64,000 nucleotides of DNA, taken from positions 992,001 to 1,056,000 of the forward strand of contig NZ_AP024887.1 in NCBI RefSeq assembly GCF_024346995.1, in the 5' to 3' direction. Origin of the DNA: Vibrio palustris. GTDB lineage: Bacteria > Pseudomonadota > Gammaproteobacteria > Enterobacterales > Vibrionaceae. Position 1 is the stretch's first letter. Every line of letters begins with the position of its first letter. The translations under genes were made by a program, and so were the position numbers. The notes below the pieces were generated by a model, which was not told the DNA's origin, did no database searches, and saw only the letters and a program-made list of their open reading frames with translations. This document shows, one piece after another, positions 8,092-17,208 of this stretch.

Positions 8092-8991
8092 TTATGGATA
8101 CAAAAACTGGCTGGCTTCTTTGGTAATTGCTTGAGTAATGTGCGCTAATACGCGTGAGCGAACGCCCGCGTGTTGCCAGTACAGCGGCTCATACAGTGAC
8201 ACGTCCGGAGCGATATTCACGAGTTGCTGCGTTGTAAGCGAATCTCCCAGTAAACCATCGAGCGTTACACACCATCCCATACCTAATTTCGCTGCTTCTA
8301 CAATCCCTGTTGCACTGGGGACATAGTGCACCTGCTGGGGCAGCACGTCTCGCCCGGTGACCTTTTCAATAAATCGCTTTTGTAAAAAGTCTTTATGATC
8401 ATAATCAATCATCGGAGCGTGTTGAAATGCATCCACAGTGAGGCCGTGACGAAAATAGCGGTGATACATTTCGGATGTCGCAACCGCGCAATATCGCATG
8501 TTGCCAAGTTTATGCACCGTACACCCTTGTAGGGCTTTTGGCTTCGATGTGAGCGCGCCAATCACTTGGCCATTTCTTAAATGTTCTAAAGTGAAATCTT
8601 CATTATCAACACGAATATCAAATTGATACCCATGAGCGTGGTAAAGCGGTTGGAGTGCCTTAAGTAGCCAAGTGGATAACGAGTCTTCATTCACCGCAAT
8701 CGACAAGATATTGGTATGAGCGGCGGCCGGCTCATCAGGTAGAAAATCCGCCATAACTTCCGATTCGAGTAAAGACATGGGTTTTACTCGCGTGAGCAAT
8801 TGGGTGCCCGCAGGGGTTGGTTTACATGGGAATTGTCGTACGATCAGTAATTGTCCTAAACGATCTTCTAGCTGCTTAATACGCTGTGATATCGCAGAAG
8901 GGGTAACTGACAATCGTTTAGCGGCACGTTCAAAACTGGTTTCTTCGATCACAGTGATAAACGCGATGATTTGCGGGGAGAGTAAGCTCAT
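8092..8991 (-). CDS. argP: LysR-family regulator ArgP (IciA)
   Basis: This is a 299-residue LysR-type regulator. The N-terminal winged helix spans about residues 4-62 (FERAAKRLSVTPSAISQRIK), followed by an effector-binding domain. Overall similarity is to ArgP/IciA, which senses arginine and lysine and activates the arginine exporter gene argO. The divergent neighbour at 9099 is an ArgO-type exporter, the classic arrangement, which supports the specific assignment. The 107-base intergenic space is AT-rich and would hold both promoters. Length is normal for the family. Confidence 0.9.
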   Translation of the reverse strand: MSLLSPQIIAFITVIEETSFERAAKRLSVTPSAISQRIKQLEDRLGQLLIVRQFPCKPTPAGTQLLTRVKPMSLLESEVMADFLPDEPAAAHTNILSIAVNEDSLSTWLLKALQPLYHAHGYQFDIRVDNEDFTLEHLRNGQVIGALTSKPKALQGCTVHKLGNMRYCAVATSEMYHRYFRHGLTVDAFQHAPMIDYDHKDFLQKRFIEKVTGRDVLPQQVHYVPSATGIVEAAKLGMGWCVTLDGLLGDSLTTQQLVNIAPDVSLYEPLYWQHAGVRSRVLAHITQAITKEASQFLYP

Positions 8992-9098
8992 AATGTATGA
9001 TTAAGAATATCTAAACTTAAATAAGATTATTTAATTATACTAATTTATATAGGGCATGCATACTCGCATCTCAAATAAAAAGACAGAAAGGGTAGTGT

Positions 9099-9722
9099 AT
9101 GTTGCTTACTTCAGCCATGAGCGGTTTTACGTCGGGGATGGGATTATTAATATGCGTTGGCTCACAGAATGCATTTGTGCTCAAACAAGGCCTGTTACGT
9201 CATCACTTATTCGCGGTTGCTGCCACTTGCATTTTGAGCGATATCATATTGATTTCATCGGGTATTGCTGGATTAGGTACTCTGGTTAAGCATTGGCCAA
9301 ATGTGATGGAGTTTGTGCGTTATACTGGCGTGGTGTTTTTGGCATGGATGGCGTTATCCTCAGCAAAACAAGCATGGTACGGTAATGCTCATTTGACGCC
9401 TTCTGGCACCGCGCCTGCGCATATTAAGCCAGTACTGATGAGCTGTTTAGCGTTTACTTGGCTTAATCCACAGGTGTATCTGGATACCGTATTTATGTTA
9501 GGCAGCTTATCAATGCCTTACAGTGGTATAGAAAAATGGAAGTTTGCGATTGGGGCATTAACGGCGAGTGCTATTTGGTTTGTAGCGATCACCTATGGTG
9601 CCAAAGTATTATTACCGTTATTTCGTAAGCCGCATGCGTGGCGTGTTCTGGATACAACGGTGGCTCTTATGATGGTTTATTTTTGCGTGTCTTTGTTAAC
9701 TACGCCACTGATATCATCGTGA
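9099..9722 (+). CDS. argO: Arginine exporter ArgO (LysE family)
   Basis: This 207-residue inner-membrane protein has about six hydrophobic segments and the LysE-family signature GSQNAFVLKQG near residues 22-32. A second conserved block, FTWLNPQVYLDT, lies near residue 125. LysE/ArgO proteins export arginine, and in some species lysine or canavanine, to prevent toxic accumulation. A good ribosome site (AAAGGG) lies 6 bases before ATG 9099. The divergent argP gene is its expected activator. It is monocistronic and ends before a shared hairpin at 9787-9809. Confidence 0.9.
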   Translation: MLLTSAMSGFTSGMGLLICVGSQNAFVLKQGLLRHHLFAVAATCILSDIILISSGIAGLGTLVKHWPNVMEFVRYTGVVFLAWMALSSAKQAWYGNAHLTPSGTAPAHIKPVLMSCLAFTWLNPQVYLDTVFMLGSLSMPYSGIEKWKFAIGALTASAIWFVAITYGAKVLLPLFRKPHAWRVLDTTVALMMVYFCVSLLTTPLISS

Positions 9723-9786
9723 TGAGTCCACCTGAGTGAAGATAAGCGAAAGGAATAACCCAAGCTAATGTTTGACTGACGATGAA

Positions 9787-9809
9787 AAAGCCGGCAATAA
9801 GCCGGCTTT
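9787..9809. terminator. Terminator hairpin between argO and yceI
   Basis: AAAGCCGGC (9787-9795) and GCCGGCTTT (9801-9809) form a perfect 9-base stem with a 5-base loop. The flanks are A-rich on the left and T/A-rich on the right, so it can serve both convergent genes. Confidence 0.8.
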
Positions 9810-9834
9810 AAATGTTGTAAGAATGACGCAAGGG

Positions 9835-10407
9835 TTAACCTTGCTTAACACCTTCAACGAACAATTCAAGATCGACTTTTTTAACCATACCCATCGCGTC
9901 AATATTAAAGTCCGCGAGGTTAAGTGTGGTGGTACCAGTAAAGCCAGCACGTTCACCACCCCATGGATCATCACCTGCCCCCACTAAATGAGCGTGGATA
10001 GTAATAGGCGCGGTTTCACCGTGCAGTGTTAAGTTACCTTTGATATCGAAGTTTTTATCACCGGTTGAAACGACTTTAGTGCTTGAGAACTTCGCTGTTG
10101 GGTAGTCCTCGGCATTAATGAATTCATCGCTACGTAAGTGTTTATCACGTTCTGCATGGTTAGAATCGATGCTGTCTGTTTTGACTGTCACATTCACGGT
10201 AGATTTTTCAATGTGTTCAGGATCGAATGAGAAGGTACCTGAGAAAGTGTTAAAGCGACCTGTGTTATAGCTGTAGCCAAGATGACTGGCTTGCCAATGA
10301 ATCGCTGCGTGAGCGCCTTTGGTATCAATCACATAGTCAGCAGCATTGGCGGTTAGCGGGGCAAATGATGCACAGGCTAGTGTGAGTGCGAGCAAACGTT
10401 TGTTCAT
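9835..10407 (-). CDS. yceI: YceI-family periplasmic lipid-binding-like protein
   Basis: This is a 190-residue secreted protein with a signal peptide ending near residue 22 (TANA/AD). The mature part is a YceI-type beta-barrel (lipocalin-like): HWQASHLGYSYNTGRFNTF near the start and DPWGGERAGFTGTTTLN late in the sequence. Family members bind isoprenoid or quinone-type lipids in the periplasm; the exact role is not established. It overlaps the upstream cytochrome b561 gene by one base (TAATG), the same pairing as yceJ-yceI in enterobacteria, which suggests that the two proteins act together. Confidence 0.88.
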   Translation of the reverse strand: MNKRLLALTLACASFAPLTANAADYVIDTKGAHAAIHWQASHLGYSYNTGRFNTFSGTFSFDPEHIEKSTVNVTVKTDSIDSNHAERDKHLRSDEFINAEDYPTAKFSSTKVVSTGDKNFDIKGNLTLHGETAPITIHAHLVGAGDDPWGGERAGFTGTTTLNLADFNIDAMGMVKKVDLELFVEGVKQG

Positions 10408-10943
10408 TATTTAGAAACTCCAATCATTTTTTTCAACGTATTATCTTTATCGATAAAGTGGTGTTTCAGTGCTGCGAGTGCATGCACTGTCGCGGTAATA
10501 ATTAATGCCCAAGCGGCATAGGTATGGATCATGCCTGCGATATCCGCTTGATGTTTGAAAAGCTGGCCAGCGCCAGGAACATTGAACCAATTAAATACTT
10601 CAATAGGGCGTCCGTCTTCGGTTGAGATGAGATAGCCGGAAATAAAAATCAGTAACAAGTCGAGATATAAAAAGTGGTGTGCACTATGCGCGGCTTTTTT
10701 CTCAAAGGCTGTTCCTTCAATGCTAGGTGAAGGGGTTTTGATTTTCCAAATGATGCGAAAAATGGTCAGGAAAGCGAGCAGAAGGCCAACCGATTTATGC
10801 CAATGAGGCGCTTTGTGATACCAAGTGCTGTAGTAAGTCAAATCGACCATCCAGAGCCCAACAGAGAACATACCGATGATGATTAATGCACTCACCCAAT
10901 GCGCAGTGCGAGCAATACCGTTGTAATTTTTTACAGGAGTCAT
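10407..10943 (-). CDS. yceJ: Cytochrome b561 family protein (YceJ-like)
   Basis: This 178-residue integral membrane di-heme cytochrome b561 has about four transmembrane helices. Candidate heme histidines lie in TAHWVSA (near 15), HKSVG (near 49) and the AAWALIITATVHALAALKHH segment (about 145-165). Such proteins move electrons through the membrane quinone pool. The gene is translationally coupled to the downstream yceI gene, so the pair may handle a quinone-like ligand. The bacterial b561 family is broad, and the physiological partner is inferred only from the pairing. Confidence 0.85.
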   Translation of the reverse strand: MTPVKNYNGIARTAHWVSALIIIGMFSVGLWMVDLTYYSTWYHKAPHWHKSVGLLLAFLTIFRIIWKIKTPSPSIEGTAFEKKAAHSAHHFLYLDLLLIFISGYLISTEDGRPIEVFNWFNVPGAGQLFKHQADIAGMIHTYAAWALIITATVHALAALKHHFIDKDNTLKKMIGVSK

Positions 10944-11087
10944 CAGCTATTTTCTCTAAATATGTGGGTTACATTAAACATTCAGTTGTTTAACAATTAA
11001 TAAACATCATCAATGATTCGAGTTTCATTAAACAGGCGGTTTTATGCAATAAGATGTTCTAAATATTTGAACATAGCGCTTACAGTA

Positions 11088-11163
11088 AGTGCTATTTTAC
11101 CTGTTGCGTTGCTTACTTTCTGAAGAGTGCTATTTTACCTGTTGCGTTGCTTACTTTCTGAAG
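11088..11163. repeat. Perfect 38-base tandem duplication
   Basis: Two adjacent, identical 38-base copies lie at 11088-11125 and 11126-11163, each starting AGTGCTATTTTACC and ending TTACTTTCTGAAG. They fall in the otherwise empty 325-base space between the yceJ start and the MYG1-family gene end. I see no terminator or open frame in them. The perfect identity suggests a recent slippage or duplication. Confidence 0.9.
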
Positions 11164-11220
11164 AAAGTGGAATAGGAATAACAATGGGGCGGTGACTGGT
11201 TTGGAGCGGTAGGTACTGTT

Positions 11221-11256
11221 AAAAGACCGATGCTCGGAGAGTGACATCGGCCTTTT
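11221..11256 (-). terminator. Terminator downstream of the MYG1-family gene
   Basis: 11221-11232 (AAAAGACCGATG) pairs with 11245-11256 (CATCGGCCTTTT) with one mismatch and a 12-base loop. On the minus strand it closes the gene that ends at 11269. Confidence 0.7.
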
Positions 11257-11268
11257 TATTGTTAAGCG

Positions 11269-12144
11269 TTAATTCTCTAACGCCATTTGGGCCATTTTCA
11301 TCGTACTTTCAAATGATGCACAGCCGGCAATAAATAAACCATTGTGACAGAACATGGCATCGTCTAAACCGGTTACGTCTTGTAATTCTTTATCAGATAA
11401 TCCTGCCCACGGAGCAGGGAGCTTTTTGCGATCTTCAAACGAACCAAGCTCGACAGGGACGGTCTGTATGCGCCATTGCCCAGTCTGGGATGGATAGACC
11501 ATAAACAGGGCTTCTGGAGATAAATTCAGTACTGTGGTTTTCCATGGCGTATATTTTTCCAATACGATGACTCGTGGATCGGCTGCTTTTTCTATCGCAT
11601 CCGCGACAATCGATTTTGCGTTTACGCCACCTTTTGCACTGGCAATAAATCGTTCTAAAAGGCGTGAGGCAAAGTCGACTGCTTCATCAAAACAAGCATC
11701 AAAATCGCCTTCTTCTTCCCAAGTTGGGTTGAATACTGAGATAGCTTGGCTGAGGCTAATGCCAGTTGCTACGCCTTCAACATAGCCACAATCGACGGCG
11801 TCAATGGCCGAGACCAGATTGTTATCCAATGAGTTAGCGACCTCTTGATTCCCTGCGCATATCTCTAAGCCGTATTTTTGCCAAATTAAGCCAAAAGATG
11901 AAAAGGGGATACCGTTTTCTCTTTTACCTGCACCGCCTCTTTGATGATGGTCAAAGCGGTCTTTTTCTGCGTCGTAGACTCCGCCGACATCCAAGACAAT
12001 ATCGGCTTTATTGATAACGTCTAAGTCGCGTGTGCGTATTAACGTTATCGATGGGAAAATTTTTTTTAGTGCGGCTACCGCAAAAACATCGTCTGCGTGA
12101 AAGTTTCCATTATGCGTTGCGATGACTGGAATTGGTTTGGTCAT
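11269..12144 (-). CDS. MYG1/UPF0160-family metal-dependent hydrolase
   Basis: This 291-residue protein has the MYG1 pattern: THNGNFHADDVFA near the N-terminus, IVLDVGGVYD, then RFDHHQRGG (about 62-70). These Asp/His clusters resemble the DHH/DHHA1 phosphoesterase active site. Eukaryotic MYG1 is a 3'-5' RNA exonuclease; the bacterial role is unproven. I chose ATG 12144 (MTKPIPV) rather than the upstream 12201, because the conserved part starts there and AAAGAGAT precedes it. It stands alone on the minus strand with its own terminator. Confidence 0.8.
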   Translation of the reverse strand: MTKPIPVIATHNGNFHADDVFAVAALKKIFPSITLIRTRDLDVINKADIVLDVGGVYDAEKDRFDHHQRGGAGKRENGIPFSSFGLIWQKYGLEICAGNQEVANSLDNNLVSAIDAVDCGYVEGVATGISLSQAISVFNPTWEEEGDFDACFDEAVDFASRLLERFIASAKGGVNAKSIVADAIEKAADPRVIVLEKYTPWKTTVLNLSPEALFMVYPSQTGQWRIQTVPVELGSFEDRKKLPAPWAGLSDKELQDVTGLDDAMFCHNGLFIAGCASFESTMKMAQMALEN

Positions 12145-12501
12145 TATATACATCTCTTTGATTGATATTATTTCACTTAACAGCACACACGTACTCGGCA
12201 TGAGGATTTTACGGGATTTTCATGCGAGGTGACACCGTTCATTTGCAATACGTGTTGTTGTCATCAATCTCACCGGCACTCATCATCGTTGGTCGGTTCT
12301 CTAGCGTGCTTCGGCGGCCTTTTTCAATTAAGGACAAAGCGGGATTATTATCCAAGATCAATACTTAGTGAGATAGTGCTACACCGCGAGCCTATGTGTC
12401 ATGATGATCACAAAAATTTTCGCTTCGTTTAACTATATTACGGTCATAAAGTCGTCGTAGGGGCGACAGGCAAGTAACGTTAGATTGGGAGAGAAATAAG
12501 T
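12145..12501. other. Intergenic stretch upstream of two divergent units
   Basis: No supported gene is present. It should hold the minus-strand promoter of the MYG1-family gene and the plus-strand promoter of the tiny gene at 12502. A TATATT -10-like element lies near 12433-12438. I see no further repeat or RNA gene. Confidence 0.4.
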
Positions 12502-12561
12502 ATGAAATTAATCATTTTATTGGTCGCTGCAGTTGCATTTACAATGGCAAGCTACGCATAA
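12502..12561 (+). CDS. Tiny 19-residue signal-peptide-like ORF
   Basis: The frame encodes MKLIILLVAAVAFTMASYA and then stops. It looks like a complete Sec signal peptide (Lys at 2, hydrophobic core, Ser-Tyr-Ala end) with no mature domain. GGGAGAG lies about 7 bases before the ATG, and a plus-strand terminator (12605-12637) follows about 45 bases later, so there is a plausible complete small transcription unit. If the TAA is read through, the frame continues VNSVNVWVSRYIGEYR to the hairpin. It may be a real micro-peptide, a truncated secreted protein, or a leader on a small RNA. No family is recognised. Confidence 0.45.
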   Translation: MKLIILLVAAVAFTMASYA

Positions 12562-12604
12562 GTAAACAGTGTGAATGTGTGGGTCAGTCGTTACATCGGT
12601 GAGT

Positions 12605-12637
12605 ACAGGCCGCTCTGTGTAGAGCGGCCTGTTTTTA
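12605..12637 (+). terminator. Strong plus-strand terminator after the tiny ORF
   Basis: ACAGGCCGCTCT (12605-12616) and its perfect complement (12621-12632) enclose a GTGT loop. The plus strand continues into a T-run (12632-12636). The minus strand lacks a T-run, so it terminates a plus-strand transcript and not aphA. Confidence 0.8.
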
Positions 12638-12641
12638 CGTA

Positions 12642-13352
12642 TTAATACTGAGAGTTCTTCAGCACACGCTCACCGTAAATACCATTTTTAGGTACTGGCT
12701 TGTAGCTTGAATTGGCGGCACGCATCACGCGAATACCCTCTGCCCCTGCTTGACGTGCTGAGATGATATCGCCGTCGGCATCCCCGTAGTAAATCTTAAT
12801 ATCATGCTTTTTGATATACGGTGTTTTTGTATATACATCATGGCTTGAGCCTGCAAACATGACATCGTGCATATTTTTGATGTGAAATGTTTTTTGTAAA
12901 TATTTTGTGGTGAAATTACATTTAGAACCGGTTCTTCCAGTAATAAAGTAAATGTCATCACCGCGTTTTTGGTGCATGGCAATCAACTGCTCAGCAATGT
13001 GCTTAGGCATGCTAAATTTATCCCAACCACAGTTAGCTTTGTCCCAAAATTTTTGATTTTTAAGGTAGCTATATCCGTTCGGTGAGAACTCTTGTTTACC
13101 ACGGTAGAACACAGGAGAGCTAAATAGGCTGGTATCATCAATATCGAAACCCACAGCCATCGGCGGCTTACCAGCCAATTCTTTTTTTAAGTCAGCAACC
13201 GATACCATATTGAGATCGTTTGGAATCCCTTTGTTGAGGAGCTCAACGGTAGAGTAACCAGTATGTGTACCTGGTGTCTTAGGATCCGCGTGGGCGGTGT
13301 TCACTAGTGCACAAGTTATTAGGGCTGCGGTAGTTAGTACTGTATGACGCAC
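12642..13352 (-). CDS. aphA: Class B acid phosphatase AphA
   Basis: This is a 236-residue periplasmic non-specific acid phosphatase/phosphotransferase of the HAD (DDDD) superfamily. A signal peptide ends near residue 22 (NTAHA). The catalytic motif is FDIDDTSLF with the nucleophile at Asp70. Later motifs FITGRTGSKCN and IYYGDADGDIISA supply the phosphate and Mg2+ contacts. Family members release phosphate from nucleotides and other organic esters in the periplasm. Length matches the enterobacterial enzyme. It is monocistronic. Confidence 0.93.
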   Translation of the reverse strand: MRHTVLTTAALITCALVNTAHADPKTPGTHTGYSTVELLNKGIPNDLNMVSVADLKKELAGKPPMAVGFDIDDTSLFSSPVFYRGKQEFSPNGYSYLKNQKFWDKANCGWDKFSMPKHIAEQLIAMHQKRGDDIYFITGRTGSKCNFTTKYLQKTFHIKNMHDVMFAGSSHDVYTKTPYIKKHDIKIYYGDADGDIISARQAGAEGIRVMRAANSSYKPVPKNGIYGERVLKNSQY

Positions 13353-13778
13353 AATGTCATCCTTTTCAATAGATCAATACACTCATTCACGCTAATACTG
13401 CCAAATGAAAACAGATTATTATCGTAAACAACAAAACGCGCGAGTATACAGTAATCAACAGGACTTTTGTTTGAAGTCTGCATGATTATCGGTAGAGAAT
13501 GCCTATTAAAACCCTCATTTTTATTACTTTATGTGCCATCTATGGCAAAAAATCTCTAGCTTCTGTTGGTGAACCGCCTTTCTAGGCTTAATAACAGGAT
13601 AAAAATTCGTCACCATCTTTAATGAGATGTGGCGTATTTAACAATTTTGCTACCTTTTGTTCATCTTTTCATGTTCGAACGCTCATTTTTTCTGATTGTT
13701 TGTTTTCGTAAACGTTTATTTATGCAGAATGGCCTTAACGTTGGGGTAAACAACGATGATAACAATAAGGGAATGAAA
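13353..13778. other. Divergent control region of aphA and glpF
   Basis: The glpF frame runs open from 13629, but this upstream part has no conserved glpF residues and contains operator-like DNA, so I treat it as non-coding. It holds the GlpR-like sites described separately at 13671-13720. Nothing else was recognised in 13353-13660. Confidence 0.5.
13671..13720 (+). promoter_or_regulatory. GlpR-like operators upstream of glpF
   Basis: TGTTTTCGTAAACGTTTATT at 13701-13720 fits the palindromic GlpR pattern (TKYTCGWW-WWCGAWMA) with few mismatches. A second, half-conserved site starts with ATGTTCGAAC at 13671. GlpR itself is encoded three genes downstream. Confidence 0.6.
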
Positions 13779-14633
13779 ATGGATACGAACAGAAAACCTA
13801 CACTCATAGGGCAATGTATTGCCGAATTTATTGGTACTGGATTACTCATTTTTTTCGGGGTCGGCTGTGTTGCCGCTGCCGTACTGACGGGGGCGCAGTT
13901 TGGACAATGGGAAATTAGTATCATTTGGGGCTTTGGTGTCGCTGTCGCGATATATTGTACCGCCGGTGTGTCTGGTGCGCACTTAAACCCAGCAGTGACA
14001 ATTGCTCTGACGGCTTTTCATGGGTTTAATAAAGCCAAAGCATTACCCTACATTATTGCACAATGTGCAGGCGCATTTTGTTCTGCCGCTTTAATTTATG
14101 CATTGTACTCGCCGTTATTTACTCAATACGAAATCACTCATAATATAACCCGCGGTAGTGAAGCGGCTTTAGCCACGGCCGGTATCTTCTCAACTTATCC
14201 AAATCCACTATTGTCTTTCGGTGGCGCGTTCTTTGTTGAATTTACGATTACAGCCGTACTAATGTTAGCGATTTTAGCACTAGGAGATGAACACAATGGC
14301 GCGCCTCGTGGGCCAATTGCACCGTTACTGATTGGTATTGTCATTGCCGTTATTGGTGGATCTCTTGGGCCGTTGACAGGGTTTGCGATGAACCCAGCTC
14401 GTGATTTCGGTCCTAAACTTTTTGCCTATTTAGCTGGTTGGGATTATGCCCTAACAGGTGCCAAAGATATTCCATATTTCATTGTACCGATTTTGGCTCC
14501 TATTGCGGGTGCCTGTTTTGGTGGATGGTTATATCCAAAAGCGATAGCGGCTTACTTACCGCAGCAAGGCCATGGATGTACCATTCCGAACCAATGTGAA
14601 CCAACAGAAGAAAACGAACAAGCGCATGCTTGA
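13779..14633 (+). CDS. glpF: Glycerol facilitator GlpF (aquaglyceroporin)
   Basis: This 284-residue MIP-family channel lets glycerol diffuse across the inner membrane. Both pore NPA motifs are present, GAHLNPAVT (NPA at 70-72) and [10 protein letters not shown] (205-207), with six transmembrane spans plus two half-helices. Large parts match enterobacterial GlpF closely ([20 protein letters not shown]). I chose ATG 13779 because AAGGGA lies 7 bases upstream and the homologous region starts there; ATG 13773 is two codons earlier. It is followed after 28 bases by glpK, and together they trap glycerol as glycerol 3-phosphate. Confidence 0.94.
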   Translation: MDTNRKPTLIGQCIAEFIGTGLLIFFGVGCVAAAVLTGAQFGQWEISIIWGFGVAVAIYCTAGVSGAHLNPAVTIALTAFHGFNKAKALPYIIAQCAGAFCSAALIYALYSPLFTQYEITHNITRGSEAALATAGIFSTYPNPLLSFGGAFFVEFTITAVLMLAILALGDEHNGAPRGPIAPLLIGIVIAVIGGSLGPLTGFAMNPARDFGPKLFAYLAGWDYALTGAKDIPYFIVPILAPIAGACFGGWLYPKAIAAYLPQQGHGCTIPNQCEPTEENEQAHA

Positions 14634-14661
14634 GATAAAAAAATATAACAAGGATTTTACC

Positions 14662-16191
14662 ATGACTGATCAAAAATATATTGTTGCTCTTGACCAAGGT
14701 ACCACTAGCTCACGGGCCGTGATTTTGGATCATGATTCGAATATCGTGAGTACTGCGCAGCGAGAATTCACACAAATCTATCCGCACGCGGGTTGGGTTG
14801 AACATGATGCATTAGAAATTTATGCGACACAAAGCTCTGTACTTGTTGAGGTTTTAGGTCAATCAGGTATTCGTAGTGATCAAATCGCAGCAGTCGGAAT
14901 CACTAACCAGCGTGAAACCACGATTGTTTGGAACAAAGAAACGGGTAAACCGGTATATAACGCCATTGTTTGGCAATGTCGCCGTACGGCCGAGATTTGT
15001 GAACAATTGAAAGCACGTGACGGTTTGGAAGATTACGTGCGTGAAGCGACGGGCTTATTATTGGACCCGTATTTCTCAGGCACCAAAGTTAAGTGGATTC
15101 TTGATAATGTCGAAGGTGCTCGCGAAGATGCGGAAGCTGGCAAGCTATTGTTTGGTACTGTGGATACGTGGCTAGTTTGGAAGATGACGCAAGGCCGTGT
15201 TCATGTGACGGATTATACAAATGCTTCAAGAACTATGCTGTTTAATATTAATGACAAGTGTTGGGATCAAAAGTTATTAGATGAGCTAGGTGTTCCTGCG
15301 AGCATGATGCCAGAAGTACGCTCTTCGTCTGAAGTGTATGGTGAAACTAACATTGGTGGTAAAGGTGGGACGCGTATTCCTATCGCGGGGATAGCCGGTG
15401 ACCAGCAAGCCGCCTTGTTCGGACAAATGTGTGTTGAGCCAGGTGAAGCCAAGAACACCTATGGTACTGGTTGTTTCTTGTTAATGAACACTGGACAAGA
15501 GAAGGTATCGTCTACTCATGGACTATTAACAACGCTAGCATGTGGCCCTAAAGGTGAGCCGGCCTACGCACTTGAAGGCGCGGTATTTATGGGCGGTGCG
15601 GCGATTCAATGGCTACGTGATGAAATGAAGCTGATTGATGATGCCATGGACTCTGAATATTTTGCGACCAAAGTGGATACGTCCAATGGCGTGTATGTCG
15701 TACCAGCCTTTACCGGCTTGGGGGCTCCGTACTGGGATGCGTATGCACGAGGCACTATTGTTGGCTTAACGCGTGGTGTTAATTCGTCGCATATTGTACG
15801 CGCTACTTTAGAAAGTATTGCCTATCAAACGCGTGACGTTCTCGATGCGATGCAAGCGGATTCAGGGATCAGTTTAGCCGCGCTGAAAGTTGATGGTGGC
15901 GCTGTAGCCAACGACTTTTTAATGCAATTTCAATCAGATGTACTTGATACCGAAGTATTACGACCTAAAGTTACCGAGGTGACGGCGTTAGGTTCAGCGT
16001 ATCTGGCTGGCTTAGCGGTTGGGTTCTGGGATAGCATTGACGAAGTACGTAATAAAGCGACCATTGAGCGCCATTTCTATCCTCATCATGATGAGGAAAA
16101 ACGTAACCGCCGTTATAAAGGATGGAAACGTGCCGTAAAATGTGCACAAGTCTGGGCCGAATTACATGAAGACGAAGAAAACGAAGACTAA
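14662..16191 (+). CDS. glpK: Glycerol kinase GlpK
   Basis: This 509-residue FGGY-family kinase phosphorylates glycerol to glycerol 3-phosphate with ATP. The N-terminal phosphate-binding loop is [23 protein letters not shown]-type and [12 protein letters not shown] segments and a C-terminal [18 protein letters not shown] block are all present. ATG 14662 is preceded by AAGGA at 8-12 bases; the longer open frame from 14572 overlaps glpF and has no homologous residues. It lies in the glpF-glpK unit, which ends in the hairpin at 16216-16241. Confidence 0.95.
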   Translation: MTDQKYIVALDQGTTSSRAVILDHDSNIVSTAQREFTQIYPHAGWVEHDALEIYATQSSVLVEVLGQSGIRSDQIAAVGITNQRETTIVWNKETGKPVYNAIVWQCRRTAEICEQLKARDGLEDYVREATGLLLDPYFSGTKVKWILDNVEGAREDAEAGKLLFGTVDTWLVWKMTQGRVHVTDYTNASRTMLFNINDKCWDQKLLDELGVPASMMPEVRSSSEVYGETNIGGKGGTRIPIAGIAGDQQAALFGQMCVEPGEAKNTYGTGCFLLMNTGQEKVSSTHGLLTTLACGPKGEPAYALEGAVFMGGAAIQWLRDEMKLIDDAMDSEYFATKVDTSNGVYVVPAFTGLGAPYWDAYARGTIVGLTRGVNSSHIVRATLESIAYQTRDVLDAMQADSGISLAALKVDGGAVANDFLMQFQSDVLDTEVLRPKVTEVTALGSAYLAGLAVGFWDSIDEVRNKATIERHFYPHHDEEKRNRRYKGWKRAVKCAQVWAELHEDEENED

Positions 16192-16215
16192 TATCGCTCG
16201 GCGATAAACCGTTAA

Positions 16216-16246
16216 AAAGAGTGCTCAAACGAGCACTCTTTTTATT
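16216..16246 (+). terminator. Terminator after glpFK
   Basis: AAAGAGTGCT (16216-16225) and AGCACTCTTT (16232-16241) form a 10-base stem with a 6-base loop, followed by a T-run. Confidence 0.88.
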
Positions 16247-16356
16247 TAATCGAACATTATCAGGGTGTTTTACTTCTCTAATGGTGAAAATTGACGCAAA
16301 ATAAGTGTTTAAGATGCCAGCAACGCTAAACAGATAGCATGAAGTAGGGAGTAATA

Positions 16357-17127
16357 GTGAAGCAACTACCTAGACATCAACAGATAATTGAACTGGTGAA
16401 AAATCAAGGTTATATCAGTACTGAAGAGCTGGTAGAACAATTTAATGTGAGTCCTCAAACTATTCGGCGTGATCTCAATGAGCTTGCTAATGAAAATTTA
16501 ATTCGTCGATATCATGGTGGCGCTACGAGTCCGTTAAGCTCAGAGAATACGTCGTATTCGACTCGTAAATCACAGAATTTAAATGAAAAAGATCTGATTG
16601 CGGAGGAGGTCGCTAAACACATCCCTGATGGTGCGACACTGTTTATTGATATTGGTACGACGCCAGAAGCGGTCGCACATGAGCTAAATAAACAGCACAA
16701 ACGTCTGCGTATCGTGACCAATAACTTAAACGTGGCGAGTATCTTGTTAAGTAACCCGGAAATAACCGTGATCTTAGCAGGCGGTGAAGTTCGTGATAGA
16801 GATGGCGGGATTGTCGGTGAAGCAACCTTGGATTTTATTCAACAGTTTCGTTTAGATTTTGGCATTCTGGGGATCAGTGGGATTGACTTTGATGGCTCTC
16901 TTTTAGATTTTGATTATCATGAAGTCAGAGTCAAACAAGCGATTATTGAAAATAGTCGTCGTGTTTATTTAGCCGTGGATCATAGTAAGTTTGGACGTAA
17001 TGCGATGGTGAAGTTAGGTAATATCGCACAGATTGATATGCTGTTTACTAATCAAAACCCGCCAGATAACATTGCTGCCATCTTGGCTGATAATGACATT
17101 CCATTTCAAGTAGCGGTGCGACTTTAG
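16357..17127 (+). CDS. glpR: Glycerol 3-phosphate regulon repressor GlpR (DeoR family)
   Basis: This 256-residue DeoR-type repressor has an N-terminal winged helix, residues 1-57, with ISTEELVEQFNVSPQTIRRD. The C-terminal sugar-phosphate sensor domain includes FIDIGTTPEAVA and LAGGEVRDRDGGIVG. GlpR represses glp genes until glycerol 3-phosphate binds. GTG 16357 is the start, with AGGGAG 7-12 bases upstream. It sits between glpK and glpD and has its own terminator, so it is a separate unit. Operator-like half-sites lie before glpF and glpD. Confidence 0.93.
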   Translation: MKQLPRHQQIIELVKNQGYISTEELVEQFNVSPQTIRRDLNELANENLIRRYHGGATSPLSSENTSYSTRKSQNLNEKDLIAEEVAKHIPDGATLFIDIGTTPEAVAHELNKQHKRLRIVTNNLNVASILLSNPEITVILAGGEVRDRDGGIVGEATLDFIQQFRLDFGILGISGIDFDGSLLDFDYHEVRVKQAIIENSRRVYLAVDHSKFGRNAMVKLGNIAQIDMLFTNQNPPDNIAAILADNDIPFQVAVRL

Positions 17128-17156
17128 CAAGCACAATCTCTTTTCATTTTTATAAC

Positions 17157-17192
17157 AAGCGCGATTCCCAATGTTGGAATGGCGCTTTTTTT
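17157..17192 (+). terminator. Terminator after glpR
   Basis: AAGCGC-G-ATTCC (17157-17168) pairs with GGAAT-G-GCGCTT (17176-17187) with one internal mismatch; the T-run follows to 17192. Confidence 0.8.
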
Positions 17193-17208
17193 GTGCTCAA
17201 ATCACACA

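Noticed and set aside
9765..9987. Short open frames on both strands over the yceI 3' end
   Set aside because: They overlap the argO-yceI terminator hairpin and conserved yceI codons, so they are shadows.
11088..11163. Possible CRISPR repeat pair
   Set aside because: The two 38-base copies are directly adjacent with no spacer and no further copies or cas genes.
13629..13778. N-terminal extension of glpF
   Set aside because: The extra 50 codons have no GlpF similarity and overlap GlpR-like operators. A good ribosome site precedes ATG 13779.
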